Position numbers and translations under genes: made by a program. Of a DNA stretch of 64,000 bases, positions 8,531-16,822 are shown in pieces. The notes below the pieces were generated by a model. That model was not told where the DNA came from. It saw only the letters and a program-made list of their open reading frames with translations, and searched no databases. Every line of letters begins with the position of its first letter. Position 1 is the first letter of the stretch. This DNA is from Haloferax mediterranei ATCC 33500 (lineage in GTDB: Archaea > Halobacteriota > Halobacteria > Halobacteriales > Haloferacaceae): positions 2,884,885 through 2,948,884 of the forward strand of contig NC_017941.2 of assembly GCF_000306765.2 (NCBI RefSeq). Direction: 5' to 3'.

Positions 8531-9895
8531 ATGAAACTCTTCGGTTCCAGCGGGACGCGGGGCGTGGTTGGTGAGAGCCTCACCCCGGAGTTCGTCCTTC
8601 GCGTCGCGAAGGCCGCTGGCACGGTCTGGAACGTCGACCGCGTTGCCATCGCACGTGACACACGAACTACAGGGGAAATGTTCGTCAACGCAGCCATGTC
8701 CGGCCTCGCCAGCGTCGGCGTCGACGTAGACGACCTCGGTGTCGTTCCGACGCCCGCCGCCGTCAAGTACTGCGAGGACGAGGCCGTTCCGGGCGTCGTC
8801 ATCACGGCGTCGCACAACCCACCCGAGTTCAACGGCGTCAAACTCGTCGGCGACGACGGCGTCGAACTCGCCGTCGAGGAGTTAGAACGCATCGAAGACC
8901 ACATCCTCGCCGAGGAATTCGACGTGGTCGCGTGGGACGAAGTTGGGGACACCCGCACCATCGAGACGGTCAACGACGATTATCGCGAAGAACTCCTCGC
9001 GAGCATCGACCGCGAGGCAATCGCGGAGGCGAATCTCACCGTTGCACTCGACCCCGGCCACGGAGCCGGGTCGCTCGTCTCACCCGACTTACTCCGCGAA
9101 CTCGGCTGTGAGGTCCGCACCGTCAACGCCCAACCCGACGGCCACTTCCCCGGCCGCGAGTCCGAACCGGTGCCCGAGAACCTCCGCGACCTCGAACGAC
9201 TCGTCCGCGCGACTGACGCCGACGTGGGAATCGCCCACGACGGCGACGCGGACCGGGCCATCTTCGTGAACGAACACGGCGAAAGCATCTCCGGTGAGGC
9301 ATCACTCGCCGCCCTCGCGGCCGCCGCCCTCGAACCGGGCGACGTGACCGTCTCTGCCGTGAACGTCTCCCAGCGACTCGTCGACGTGTGCGAGGAAGTC
9401 GGTGCCGACCTCGAACTCACGCCTATCGGCGCGACGAATCTCATCACTCGCATCCGCGAACTCTGGCGCGAGGGCAAAACCGTCCCCGTCGCCGGTGAGG
9501 GTAACGGAGGCATCTTCTTCCCGAACTACCGTCTCGTCCGCGACGGCGCGTACATCGCGGCGAAGTTCCTCGAACTCGTCGCCGAGCGCCCCGCGAGCGA
9601 GGTCGTCGCACCGTATCAGGACTACTACAACGTCCGCATCAACCTCGAATACGCCGAAGAGTCGGAACTGACGGCCATGCTGAACGCCGCCGACGAGTAC
9701 GCCCAGTCCGCCGATGCGACGCCGAACACGACCGACGGTTACCGCCTCGACTACGGCGACGCGTGGGTGCTCGTACGACCCTCGGGAACCGAACCGAAAG
9801 TTCGCGTCTACGCCGAAGGCCGAACCGAAGAACGAGCGACCGAACTCGCCGAAGACGCCGCAGACGCACTCCGCGCCGCAGTCGACGACCTATAG
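8531..9895 (+). CDS. glmM: Phosphoglucosamine mutase-type phosphohexomutase
   Basis: The 454-residue enzyme is of the alpha-D-phosphohexomutase family. The phosphoserine loop is TASHNPPEFNG with Ser94. The metal loop DGDADRAIF lies near residue 240, the sugar loop is GEGNGGIFF, and the C-terminal phosphate-binding loop is RPSGTEPKVRVY. The family interconverts hexose 6- and 1-phosphates. In haloarchaea several paralogues exist, so glucosamine, glucose or mannose phosphate are all possible substrates, and glmM is the usual label. The product would feed UDP-sugar synthesis for glycoproteins. The MKLFGSSGTRG start matches the conserved family N-terminus. Confidence 0.88.
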   Translation: MKLFGSSGTRGVVGESLTPEFVLRVAKAAGTVWNVDRVAIARDTRTTGEMFVNAAMSGLASVGVDVDDLGVVPTPAAVKYCEDEAVPGVVITASHNPPEFNGVKLVGDDGVELAVEELERIEDHILAEEFDVVAWDEVGDTRTIETVNDDYREELLASIDREAIAEANLTVALDPGHGAGSLVSPDLLRELGCEVRTVNAQPDGHFPGRESEPVPENLRDLERLVRATDADVGIAHDGDADRAIFVNEHGESISGEASLAALAAAALEPGDVTVSAVNVSQRLVDVCEEVGADLELTPIGATNLITRIRELWREGKTVPVAGEGNGGIFFPNYRLVRDGAYIAAKFLELVAERPASEVVAPYQDYYNVRINLEYAEESELTAMLNAADEYAQSADATPNTTDGYRLDYGDAWVLVRPSGTEPKVRVYAEGRTEERATELAEDAADALRAAVDDL

Positions 9896-9934
9896 TCGGG
9901 TAATCATTTTTGGCTGGGACCGAAAGTCGGTCGT

Positions 9935-10525
9935 ATGAGTCACGACACGGGTAGCGAGACCGACGTCGACATCGATATCACCATCAGACAGCCACAGGCA
10001 GTTGCGGAAATGCGAGGTGTGTGGCAGGTTAATTCGCGATGTTGGGTTCGGGCGTACGAACACATTCTGCCGGAAGACGCGCTCCCAAATCCTGACACGC
10101 CGCCCGACGAGACGGAACTTCGCGAGCAACTCGACTACGCGAACGCGCTCAACGCGACCGAATCAGGACGGTACGTTGTTGCAGTCCGAGACTCTGGGAG
10201 TGATAACGGGGGAGTCGTCGGATTCGCCGCGACTCGCTGGGGTGACGAAACCAAGTCCTTCGTCGGCCACGACGACGCCGGGTTGTGGGTCATCTACGTC
10301 GACCCATCGCGGTGGGGCGACGGTATCGGGTCGGCGCTTCTGGACGCAGTCACAGCTACCATCCCCGAACAATACGACCGCCTCGTTCTCGAATCGTTCG
10401 CAGAAAACGATGCTGGACGGGCGTTCTATCGTTCGCGAGGATTCGAAGTGGTCGACCGAACCGAGACGGAAGTCGGAGACGAAGTGTATCCCACGGTGAT
10501 TATGGCGCGGTCGCTCACAGACTAA
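9935..10525 (+). CDS. GNAT-family N-acetyltransferase
   Basis: A 196-residue protein with the GNAT fold. The N-terminal part (IRQPQAVAEMRGVWQVNSR) resembles the acceptor-binding region of RimI-like enzymes. The acetyl-CoA pyrophosphate loop is read in RWGDGIGSALLDAV at about residues 128-141, and the C-terminal strand in AFYRSRGFEVVDRTE. The acyl acceptor, protein or small molecule, cannot be predicted. The gene is 39 bp after glmM and its end overlaps the convergent next gene by 11 bp. Confidence 0.85.
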   Translation: MSHDTGSETDVDIDITIRQPQAVAEMRGVWQVNSRCWVRAYEHILPEDALPNPDTPPDETELREQLDYANALNATESGRYVVAVRDSGSDNGGVVGFAATRWGDETKSFVGHDDAGLWVIYVDPSRWGDGIGSALLDAVTATIPEQYDRLVLESFAENDAGRAFYRSRGFEVVDRTETEVGDEVYPTVIMARSLTD

Positions 10526-10760
10526 TCGCCGCGAAAACGAGCGCCAGTCCCCCAAAGACGAGAAGCATGAATCCGCGTTCGAGGGCGGTGGCGTCTATTT
10601 CGTCATCCGGAGGGTCCTCGCGGGTCGGGTCGAGGACGAATTCAGGGTCGTCAGAACGGGCGACCCGCCGGGCGGCCGCGGCGCTTTTGAACAGTCGGGC
10701 ACTCAGGACGAAACACCCGAACCCGACGGCGGTTGCCACCACAGAGACCGCGTTTACCAT
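10515..10760 (-). CDS. Small two-segment membrane protein (81 aa)
   Basis: The 81-residue product has an N-terminal hydrophobic segment (about residues 4-22), a soluble acidic middle with FVLDPTREDPPDDE, and a second hydrophobic segment at about 62-80. The topology suggests two membrane crossings with a cytoplasmic or external loop. It is unrecognised beyond being a haloarchaeal hypothetical. It is 24 bp downstream of hisI on the same strand, so both may be on one transcript. Confidence 0.65.
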   Translation of the reverse strand: MVNAVSVVATAVGFGCFVLSARLFKSAAAARRVARSDDPEFVLDPTREDPPDDEIDATALERGFMLLVFGGLALVFAAISL

Positions 10761-10784
10761 CGTCCCACTCCCACGCTCATCTGT

Positions 10785-11165
10785 TCACTCGTCGTCGTAC
10801 ACGGCGTCAGGGTCGAAAACGCGCTCGCCGACGTTCTCTCCCTCGACCGTCCGGTAGAAACACGACCGGTGCCCCGTGTGACACGCGCCGACGTTCTGGT
10901 CGACGAGATAAAGTAGCGTGTCGGCGTCGCAATCGACGCGAACCTCTCGAATCTCCTGTGTGTGGCCGCTCGATGCGCCTTTCTCCCAGAGTTCGTCGCG
11001 ACTCCGCGAGTAGTAGTGCGCTCGGCCCGTCTCGATAGTCCGTTCGAGGGCCTCCGAAGAGACGTAAGCCAGCATAAGCACCTCCCCGGAATCGGCGTCC
11101 TGCGCCACGGCGGGGACGAGTCCATCCTCACCGAAGTCGACATCGACGGTCATAATTCGGGCCAC
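10785..11165 (-). CDS. hisI: Phosphoribosyl-AMP cyclohydrolase
   Basis: HisI opens the purine ring of phosphoribosyl-AMP, the third step of histidine synthesis. The 126-residue stand-alone enzyme has the metal site [13 protein letters not shown], the zinc Cys in [13 protein letters not shown] and the [11 protein letters not shown] signature. There is no fused HisE part, so the pyrophosphohydrolase must be encoded elsewhere. A second ATG four codons in (11153, MTVDVDF) is an equally plausible start. It is on the same strand as hisA and hisB but separated by unrelated genes. Confidence 0.95.
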   Translation of the reverse strand: MARIMTVDVDFGEDGLVPAVAQDADSGEVLMLAYVSSEALERTIETGRAHYYSRSRDELWEKGASSGHTQEIREVRVDCDADTLLYLVDQNVGACHTGHRSCFYRTVEGENVGERVFDPDAVYDDE

Positions 11166-11209
11166 GAGGTCACAGAGGTTATCTCTTGTGCGTCGTCAGG
11201 CGTCAACAA

Positions 11210-12223
11210 TCAGACGATTCCGAGTGCCCTGAGGACGCCGAAGAGGATATCGCCGTAGATGAGCGCGACGACGAGACCGACGAACATCGGGACGATGAAC
11301 GGAATACCGGGCGAAATCCAGACGGCCTCGCGGGCCGTCACGAGTTCGAGACCGCCGCGGAGTTTCTCCGGCGTCGTGCCGTAGGCTGACCCCTCGATTT
11401 CGTCGAGGAACTCGGCCGCACCCCACGGGTCGTCGAAGTCGGTGTCGGCGTCTTCGACAGTGTCGGCAGACGTACCGAGGTCGGCTTCAGTCCCACCATC
11501 AGTAGTCGCTCGGTGAACCGCACCGTCTGTCGGGTCGAACGTCTCGCCGATACTCTCCGGGTTACGAAGCGCCTCCGGATTCGCTCGCACGTCCGAAAGC
11601 GACAGGCCGCGCCAGCGGAGGTACATCCGAAGCGCGTCGAGGTCGAGTCCGTTTCGGGTGATGCCGTCGGGTGACTCGAAGAGGCGACCGTGGGCCGTCG
11701 AGAGCGACGAAACGGGGACGCGACGACCAACAAACGAAAGTGGGAACTCGAACTCCCCCGCTGCGAGATTTCGCACGGCGAGCAAAAGTGGGTACGCGAG
11801 ACCGACGATGACGGTGTTCGTAAGGACAGTCATCGAGAAGACGCCGAGTCGCGTCGGGTCCGCGAGGGGAAAGACCAGTTCACCGACGGTGTAACTCGGG
11901 AACGTCGGGAGTAAGATGGCGAAGACCATGAGTGCCTTCGCGTCGGCACCCCCGAAGCCACCGAGTCGCCAGAACAGGTACGAAAGCGGGACGACGAAGA
12001 AGACGCTCACACCGACCCGGATGAGGTACAGGCGGTCGAACACCGTCTCGACTGGAAGATGGCCGAAGAGTTCCCACGCGAGCAAGGCGAGTCCCAGCGC
12101 CGCCAGTGGATACCAGACGACGTTAGGGACGCGCCGCGTGCGAATGTCGCGCCACGCAGTCCACGCGAGGACGGGTACAACGACCAGTCGCAAGAGGTCG
12201 GGAAGCGTGCCGATTCCGAACAT
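11210..12223 (-). CDS. pibD: Prepilin/preflagellin peptidase (A24 family)
   Basis: A 337-residue membrane aspartic protease. The first catalytic Asp is in WRDIRTRRVPN at about residue 25, just after membrane segment 1. The second is in GGADAK near residue 94, the GxGD-type site. Such enzymes cut the class III signal peptide of pilins and archaellins at the cytoplasmic face. A soluble acidic insert of about 120 residues lies between the central membrane segments and the last two. In Haloferax volcanii the same type of protein is PibD, needed for swimming and adhesion. The start matches the first membrane segment. Confidence 0.88.
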   Translation of the reverse strand: MFGIGTLPDLLRLVVVPVLAWTAWRDIRTRRVPNVVWYPLAALGLALLAWELFGHLPVETVFDRLYLIRVGVSVFFVVPLSYLFWRLGGFGGADAKALMVFAILLPTFPSYTVGELVFPLADPTRLGVFSMTVLTNTVIVGLAYPLLLAVRNLAAGEFEFPLSFVGRRVPVSSLSTAHGRLFESPDGITRNGLDLDALRMYLRWRGLSLSDVRANPEALRNPESIGETFDPTDGAVHRATTDGGTEADLGTSADTVEDADTDFDDPWGAAEFLDEIEGSAYGTTPEKLRGGLELVTAREAVWISPGIPFIVPMFVGLVVALIYGDILFGVLRALGIV

Positions 12224-12388
12224 ACCAGCAGACGGAGTGGAAAGGAGTTAGATGTTCGGGACGGGTATCGATTCTGAGACTGGCCACGACGAGGAGAGTA
12301 TGTGAGAGCGACTCCGGTGTTGGTAGCGGTACAACGTTTTACTTCATGGTCCCGAATATGCAGCCAGCAGTCCAGATGGTGAAACAGT

Positions 12389-12844
12389 ATGACTTCCGAA
12401 AAGAACGAACCTATCGAGATACTCCTGGTGGAGGATAATCCCGGAGACGTTCGATTGACCAAAAAGGGATTACAGCAGGGAAAAGTAACCAACCACCTCT
12501 ACGTCGTTCGCGACGGCGTCGAGGCCATGTCGTTTCTCCGCCAAGAGGGCGAGTACGCCGATGCCCCTCGCCCGGACCTCATACTCCTCGACCTCAACAT
12601 GCCCAAGATGGATGGTAAAGAGGTACTTCAAGAAATTAAGACCGACCCCGACCTCAAGCGAATCCCGGTCGTGGTGCTCACGAGTTCGGACGCCGAAGAA
12701 GATATCGCCAAATCCTACGATTTACACGCCAACGCATATCTCACTAAACCTGTTGACTTCGACGGATTCCTCGAAATCGTCCGCAGTATCGAGGAGTTCT
12801 GGTTTACGGTCGTGAAATACCCACCGTCGAACACTCGAAAATAA
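12389..12844 (+). CDS. Single-domain response regulator (Rcp1-like)
   Basis: The 151-residue product is one receiver (REC) domain. The acidic pair is in [12 protein letters not shown], the phospho-acceptor Asp in [13 protein letters not shown], the switch Ser/Thr in [11 protein letters not shown], and the Lys in LTKPVDF. The extended form with NPGD and the long loop before the acceptor is typical of Rcp1 partners of phytochrome-like or other histidine kinases. No output domain is present. The next gene along is another receiver protein, but no kinase gene is in the window. Confidence 0.9.
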   Translation: MTSEKNEPIEILLVEDNPGDVRLTKKGLQQGKVTNHLYVVRDGVEAMSFLRQEGEYADAPRPDLILLDLNMPKMDGKEVLQEIKTDPDLKRIPVVVLTSSDAEEDIAKSYDLHANAYLTKPVDFDGFLEIVRSIEEFWFTVVKYPPSNTRK

Positions 12845-13100
12845 CGGCCCATCCATACGACTCGTGGGCGCTTACGTCCAACACTGTCCTCTCTGCTTCA
12901 TGCGCTCGTGGTTTGAGGTTCGAGAAAGCTTCACGCTCTCCGTGAGAACGGTTTTACCATCCTGATTTCTGCCGGATGGCAAACCTAAATCCAGTAATAT
13001 TCCCATAATAATCAACTTTACTAGGAATATCGACATGGTATTAAGGATAACGGACCAACACTCGATAGAGGTACCCGGTAGGTAACGCTACCAGCTCAGT
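12845..13100. other. AT-rich intergenic region between two response-regulator genes
   Basis: About 250 bases hold no gene. The second half is unusually AT-rich (around 12990-13050) and contains a 7-bp inverted repeat, ATATTCC at 12997-13003 with GGAATAT at 13024-13030. This is a reasonable place for the promoter and control site of the following receiver-GAF gene. No clear TATA box at a fixed distance was assigned. Confidence 0.4.
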
Positions 13101-14096
13101 ATGATTCGAGAAAACTCGCTGAAGGCACTGTTAATAGAAGATAACCCGGGTGACGCGCGTCTCATTAGATACTATCTCGAAGAAAACTCACTTCTGGAGG
13201 ACACAGAGGAGTTGGAACTGACGCACGTCGAAAACCTGACCAAGGGTCTCGAACACCTCGACGAAAATGCGTACGATTTCGTGCTCCTGGACCTCGGTCT
13301 CCCCGAAAGTACGGGGCTTGAGACGCTCGACCGGGTTCTCTCGCATTCGCCAGAACTTCCCGTAATCGTACTGACGGGACTCGACGACCGCGAAGTGGCA
13401 GGCGAGGCAATCATGTGGGGTGCACAAGACTATCTCCCGAAAGACGACCTCAACAGCACCCAACTGATGCGGTCGCTCCAATACGCAATCGAGCGGAAAA
13501 AGCGTGAGGAGCAACTTGCGGCGTTAAACCGAATTAATGCACTAATTCGAGATATCAACAAGGCACTCCTCACGGCGACGACCCGCGCCGAAATCGAACA
13601 AGCCGCTTGCGAGCGGTTCATCGCGACCGAACCGTATACGTTCGCCATGGTCGGCGAGTTCTCTTCCGACTTCGAGCAGTTCTTGGGAAGATATTGGGAG
13701 AGCGTCGACAAGCGCGGCCTTGAGTCCGTAATGGTGTCCGAAAACCGAGTGCTCGGGCATCAACCAGCCGCGAAAGCCGTCCAGACGCAGGAAGTACAGG
13801 TCGTCGAAAACATCCCTGAAGAGGTCTCGGCCGAGACGGAAGAAGACGAGACGGCTGAACACGAATTCGAGTCAGTCGCCGCCATCCCTATCGTGTTCGA
13901 ATCCGTCCACGGCGTGCTCGTCGTCTACGCTGACCGTCCGTATGCGTTCGACGAGCAAGAACGCGAAGTGCTTGGGGAACTCGGCCGGACCATCGGATAC
14001 GCCATCACCACGCTCGAAGCACAGGGAGAGCAAGTAGAACCGGACGCCGATTCGTCACACGACCCGATAGAAAACGAGTATGAGGATCAGGGGTAA
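13101..14096 (+). CDS. Response regulator with receiver and GAF domains
   Basis: A 331-residue two-domain protein. Residues 8-130 form a receiver domain: acidic pair in LLIEDNPGDARL, acceptor Asp in FVLLDLGLPESTG, Thr in IVLTGLDDRE and Lys in YLPKDDL. Residues of about 145-315 form a GAF-like sensor domain (LIRDINKALLTATTRAEI through VLVVYADRPYAFDEQEREVL). It ends in an acidic tail. No kinase or DNA-binding output is present, unlike many haloarchaeal Bat-type regulators. It is probably an adaptor taking a phosphoryl group and binding a small ligand. This is the last core gene before the integrated element. Confidence 0.85.
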   Translation: MIRENSLKALLIEDNPGDARLIRYYLEENSLLEDTEELELTHVENLTKGLEHLDENAYDFVLLDLGLPESTGLETLDRVLSHSPELPVIVLTGLDDREVAGEAIMWGAQDYLPKDDLNSTQLMRSLQYAIERKKREEQLAALNRINALIRDINKALLTATTRAEIEQAACERFIATEPYTFAMVGEFSSDFEQFLGRYWESVDKRGLESVMVSENRVLGHQPAAKAVQTQEVQVVENIPEEVSAETEEDETAEHEFESVAAIPIVFESVHGVLVVYADRPYAFDEQEREVLGELGRTIGYAITTLEAQGEQVEPDADSSHDPIENEYEDQG

Positions 14097-14303
14097 CCGT
14101 AAGAGTCCCTCCGGGAGGCGGCGAGCAAGGGGATAGACAGCGCTCACGTTGGCCCCTTGTTCGCACAGGCGATGGTTCTGAAGGGGAACCGGATTTCTAA
14201 CGAATAGCTACGTAATACCTCAAAAAGTGCGAATACTAGGGTTCGGTTCTCGGCACGAGGCCGAAACCGGGCATCGCGTCAAACGCGCGTGTAACGGCGT
14301 TGT

Positions 14304-14319
14304 TAGATGACGCGGTTCT
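14304..14319. repeat. Left attachment site (attL), 16-bp direct repeat copy
   Basis: TAGATGACGCGGTTCT here equals the sequence at 36383-36398, and neighbouring bases differ on both sides, so the identity is exactly 16 bp. It lies 78 bp upstream of the RHH-integrase operon. It is the copy left behind when the element recombined into the ferredoxin 3' end. Confidence 0.8.
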
Positions 14320-14350
14320 CCCTGCTAAGAGGGGCACAATGTTCGCACAC

Positions 14351-14358
14351 ATTTATGG
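14351..14358 (+). promoter_or_regulatory. TATA-like box of the RHH-integrase operon
   Basis: The AT-rich ATTTATGG lies about 27 bp before the ATG at 14382, the spacing expected for a leaderless haloarchaeal transcript starting at or near the start codon. This supports the MPNRTET start over the ATG at 14370. Confidence 0.5.
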
Positions 14359-14381
14359 TTCTGTAACCGGTGCTCGAAGTC

Positions 14382-14960
14382 ATGCCGAACCGAACGGAGA
14401 CCATCAAAGTCAGGGTTACGCCCGAGAAGAAGGCAAAGTTCGAGTCCTACATAGAGGAAACAGGTGAGTTCCCGAGCGTCAGTCAGTTGCTTCGAGCCTC
14501 AGCAAACAGCCACATAGACGAACAGGACAACGCAACCCCCACCGAGATCAACACAGACCAAGTCACCAACGCCGTCGAAATTGCACTCAGTGACGTTACT
14601 GAGCGTCTGGAGAGGATTGAGCATGAGATTGTGCGTGTAGACAGTGCCGTGCAGCCCCAGGAGGAAGCGGTTGATGACCTCGCTGATGACATCGCGGTCC
14701 AGTTACCGGTGATGGACTCCGGAGACGAGTTCCGAGAGCATCAGGATGTGTTGCGAGATGCGACGCATGGCGATCTTGACGGCCTCGATCTCACCAAAGA
14801 GATGTCTACTGTCGGATTCTGGTCTGATTTCGTCGATGCTGACAAGAACAAGACGCGTCGAGCAATTTCTCGCGCTGTCCAATGGTACCCTGACGTGCAG
14901 TGGACGTACGATGAAGACCTGGGTGAACGCCGGTACTATCGAACGTCGGAGGTGCAGTAG
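14382..14960 (+). CDS. RHH-type DNA-binding protein, integrase partner
   Basis: The 192-residue product opens with a beta strand and two helices (TIKVRVTPEKKAKFESYI, then SVSQLLRASANSHI) that match a ribbon-helix-helix domain. A coiled, acidic middle and a C-terminal domain of about 55 residues follow. The stop codon touches the ATG of the integrase, so the two are translationally coupled. Likely roles are control of integrase expression or excision accessory factor; this is inference. The TATA-like box about 27 bp upstream fixes the start. Confidence 0.72.
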   Translation: MPNRTETIKVRVTPEKKAKFESYIEETGEFPSVSQLLRASANSHIDEQDNATPTEINTDQVTNAVEIALSDVTERLERIEHEIVRVDSAVQPQEEAVDDLADDIAVQLPVMDSGDEFREHQDVLRDATHGDLDGLDLTKEMSTVGFWSDFVDADKNKTRRAISRAVQWYPDVQWTYDEDLGERRYYRTSEVQ

Positions 14961-16013
14961 ATGCCGCCGCGTCGCTTCAAATCGGTTGATGAGTGTCGAC
15001 CCGAGATCATCGACTATGTGGAAGAGCTGGAGGTTGGAACCGACGATAACGACTCTGAGCAACGTTCGTCGGCTAGCACACAACGGTACAAGCAGGACGT
15101 GCGCTGGTACGATCACTGGCTCGATGAACAGGGGATTGAGTCTGTGTTAGAGGTGACACCTACGGATACGAATCAACTCGGGCGTGACCTGTCGAACCAG
15201 TACAACGGGACCACGCCGCGGTACAGGTGGGACCGAATCTACGCGATGTACGACTACTTCGTCTCCTTGGATTTGGTGGACTCGAACCCGCTGGACCGTT
15301 GGAATGACAGGAAGACGGAGAAATGGGGGATGACGAAGACGACAGAGCAGAGCAAGCGTCTCGAGGACGGTGAGCGTTACGCGGTTGACCAAGCCGACGT
15401 TCGGGAGATGGAACAGCACGTCGGTAGGAACCGCGTCAGGGACCAGCTACTGATTCGCTTGTTGTGGCATACGGGGATGCGGCGAGGGGAGGCGAGCGAG
15501 GTGTCGCTAGAAATGCTGAATAGAGATGCAAGGGAGATTGAACTACCGGGGTCAATTACGAAAAACAGTCGTGAACGAGTGGTAGCATGGCAACCGAACC
15601 TCGACGGGTTGATGCAGAAATGGCTGGACGGTGGATATCGAGACGACTACCTCGGTGGTGAAGACCACAACCACCTGTTTGTCGGTGAGCGCGGTGCGCC
15701 GTTGAGCCCAGAGGCGATCAACGATATCGTGATTCGGGCAGCGGATAACGCTGGAATCAACCGGCGATTATACGCTGACGCGAATGCGCCTGAACCGGAG
15801 GATGGTGGTGCAAAAGAAGCGAATCGGTGGCTCATCTCAAGCCACAACATTCGCCATGGGCTCGGGTCGTACCTCGTGCACGAGACGGATGCTGGGCTGT
15901 ATGAGGTCTCTCGCTACCTCGGCCACCGATCAGTGGACGTGACAGAATCTATATATGTTGAGTACAATCCGAGAGCAGGAACGGACGCTGCACACGACTT
16001 TGGCCCCGAGTGA
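14961..16013 (+). CDS. Tyrosine recombinase / integrase
   Basis: A full-length 350-residue tyrosine recombinase. The N-terminal SAM-like core-binding domain covers about residues 35-110. The catalytic residues are visible: Arg174 in HTGMRRGE, Lys near residue 201, His295 and Arg298 in SSHNIRHG, His322 in YLGHRSVD, and Tyr332 in ESIYVEY as nucleophile. It lies 640 bp inside the left repeat copy and is the best candidate for integrating and excising the element. It is encoded directly after the RHH gene. Confidence 0.93.
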   Translation: MPPRRFKSVDECRPEIIDYVEELEVGTDDNDSEQRSSASTQRYKQDVRWYDHWLDEQGIESVLEVTPTDTNQLGRDLSNQYNGTTPRYRWDRIYAMYDYFVSLDLVDSNPLDRWNDRKTEKWGMTKTTEQSKRLEDGERYAVDQADVREMEQHVGRNRVRDQLLIRLLWHTGMRRGEASEVSLEMLNRDAREIELPGSITKNSRERVVAWQPNLDGLMQKWLDGGYRDDYLGGEDHNHLFVGERGAPLSPEAINDIVIRAADNAGINRRLYADANAPEPEDGGAKEANRWLISSHNIRHGLGSYLVHETDAGLYEVSRYLGHRSVDVTESIYVEYNPRAGTDAAHDFGPE

Positions 16014-16030
16014 ACTCCCGTCTTTTACTG

Positions 16031-16249
16031 TTAGTCGTTACCGGCGCTGCGCTCCTCAATCCACTGGCCGAACCGTAGCTTGGCGTCAGCCACCCGTTTT
16101 GGCCCGATGATGATCCCAGGAGTATCGTCGTCTCGGCGAGATTCGAGCCAGCGACCGAAGCGGACCTTTGCGTCGGCCAGCCACCGCGGTCCGGTGTAGA
16201 CGTACACGGGCTGTGTGATTCGTTCGCGCTCTTCGTCTTCGTCGGTCAT
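16031..16249 (-). CDS. Small protein with an internal duplication (72 aa)
   Basis: A 72-residue charged protein made of two related halves: GPRWLADAKVRFGRWLESR at about 20-38 and GPKRVADAKLRFGQWIEER at about 49-67, so the unit is about 29 residues. Each half looks like an amphipathic helix with conserved ADAK.RFG.W. No family is recognised. It is convergent with the integrase (17 bp), and its 5' side is the 26-bp repeat region. Confidence 0.6.
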   Translation of the reverse strand: MTDEDEERERITQPVYVYTGPRWLADAKVRFGRWLESRRDDDTPGIIIGPKRVADAKLRFGQWIEERSAGND

Positions 16250-16321
16250 TGAGTGAGTAGTCGTGGCCTGTGGTCTTAGGTTTCCGGCCAGTGCCTGGTG
16301 CTTGTGCTATCGCACTCTGCC

Positions 16322-16399
16322 GAGTGATCGTGCTCTGTGCTCGTGCGGAGTGACTGTGCCGGGTGTCGGTGCTGAGTGATTGTGCCGGCGCACTGTGCC
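16322..16399. repeat. Three 26-bp direct repeats in a divergent promoter region
   Basis: Units begin at 16322, 16348 and 16374, each opening with GAGTGAYYGTGC and rich in GTGC, at an exact 26-bp spacing, about two and a half helix turns. They sit between a reverse-strand gene start (16249) and a forward gene start (16495), suiting protein-binding sites. Function is inferred from layout only. Confidence 0.55.
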
Positions 16400-16427
16400 G
16401 GATGAAAGTGCGTTGTGCGGGAGTTCT

Positions 16428-16443
16428 CGGCGAGTACTCGCCG
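16428..16443. promoter_or_regulatory. 16-bp perfect palindrome
   Basis: CGGCGAGTACTCGCCG equals its own reverse complement. It lies just after the 26-bp repeats and 52 bp before a small forward gene, fitting a dimer-binding operator. A near copy (19 of 21 bases for 16423-16443) occurs at 35946-35966, close to the other end of the element. Confidence 0.5.
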
Positions 16444-16494
16444 CTACTGCCCTCGGAGCGAGGAACTAACCACCCTGACCGCCACGTCCCCACA

Positions 16495-16653
16495 ATGACC
16501 GACGTAGACACCGACCGACTGGGATGGATTGACGCATGGGCCGCCTACGTTGCAACGACACCGGATGAGGAGTGGAGACCGACCCACGCGGCGGTCGTTC
16601 ACTCCGAACGTGAGGAGCGCCGAGAGACAGGGCACGTTGAGCATCGGCTGTGA
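16495..16653 (+). CDS. Small acidic protein (52 aa)
   Basis: A 52-residue frame beginning MTDVDTDRLGWIDAW and ending in a charged region, with acidic haloarchaeal composition. The frame is open further upstream, but that part overlaps repeats and the palindrome, so the ATG at 16495 is chosen. No family is recognised. Confidence 0.5.
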   Translation: MTDVDTDRLGWIDAWAAYVATTPDEEWRPTHAAVVHSEREERRETGHVEHRL

Positions 16654-16675
16654 TCGGCGAGTTTTTGTTCCTACT

Positions 16676-16689
16676 GCCCGATATCGGGC
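16676..16689. other. 14-bp perfect palindrome downstream of a small gene
   Basis: GCCCGATATCGGGC is fully self-complementary and follows the 52-residue gene by 23 bp, with a T-run (GTTTTTG) just before it. It could be a transcription end signal or a protein site for the genes beginning at 16823. Confidence 0.35.
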
Positions 16690-16822
16690 TTTGTAAGTAG
16701 GTGGGTAGTCGGATATTCGCGTAGCTGCGTAGCCGTCTAGACGCTTACTCGCCTATCTGGCCATCCAGCAATGCGGATACACGGGTAGCCCTTAACCTCG
16801 ATAAAATACTACCCCTCTGCAT

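Noticed and set aside
14100..14303. A tRNA gene as integration target at the left edge
   Set aside because: No cloverleaf, T-loop GGTTCGAATCC-type word or acceptor end was found; the target is the fdx end.
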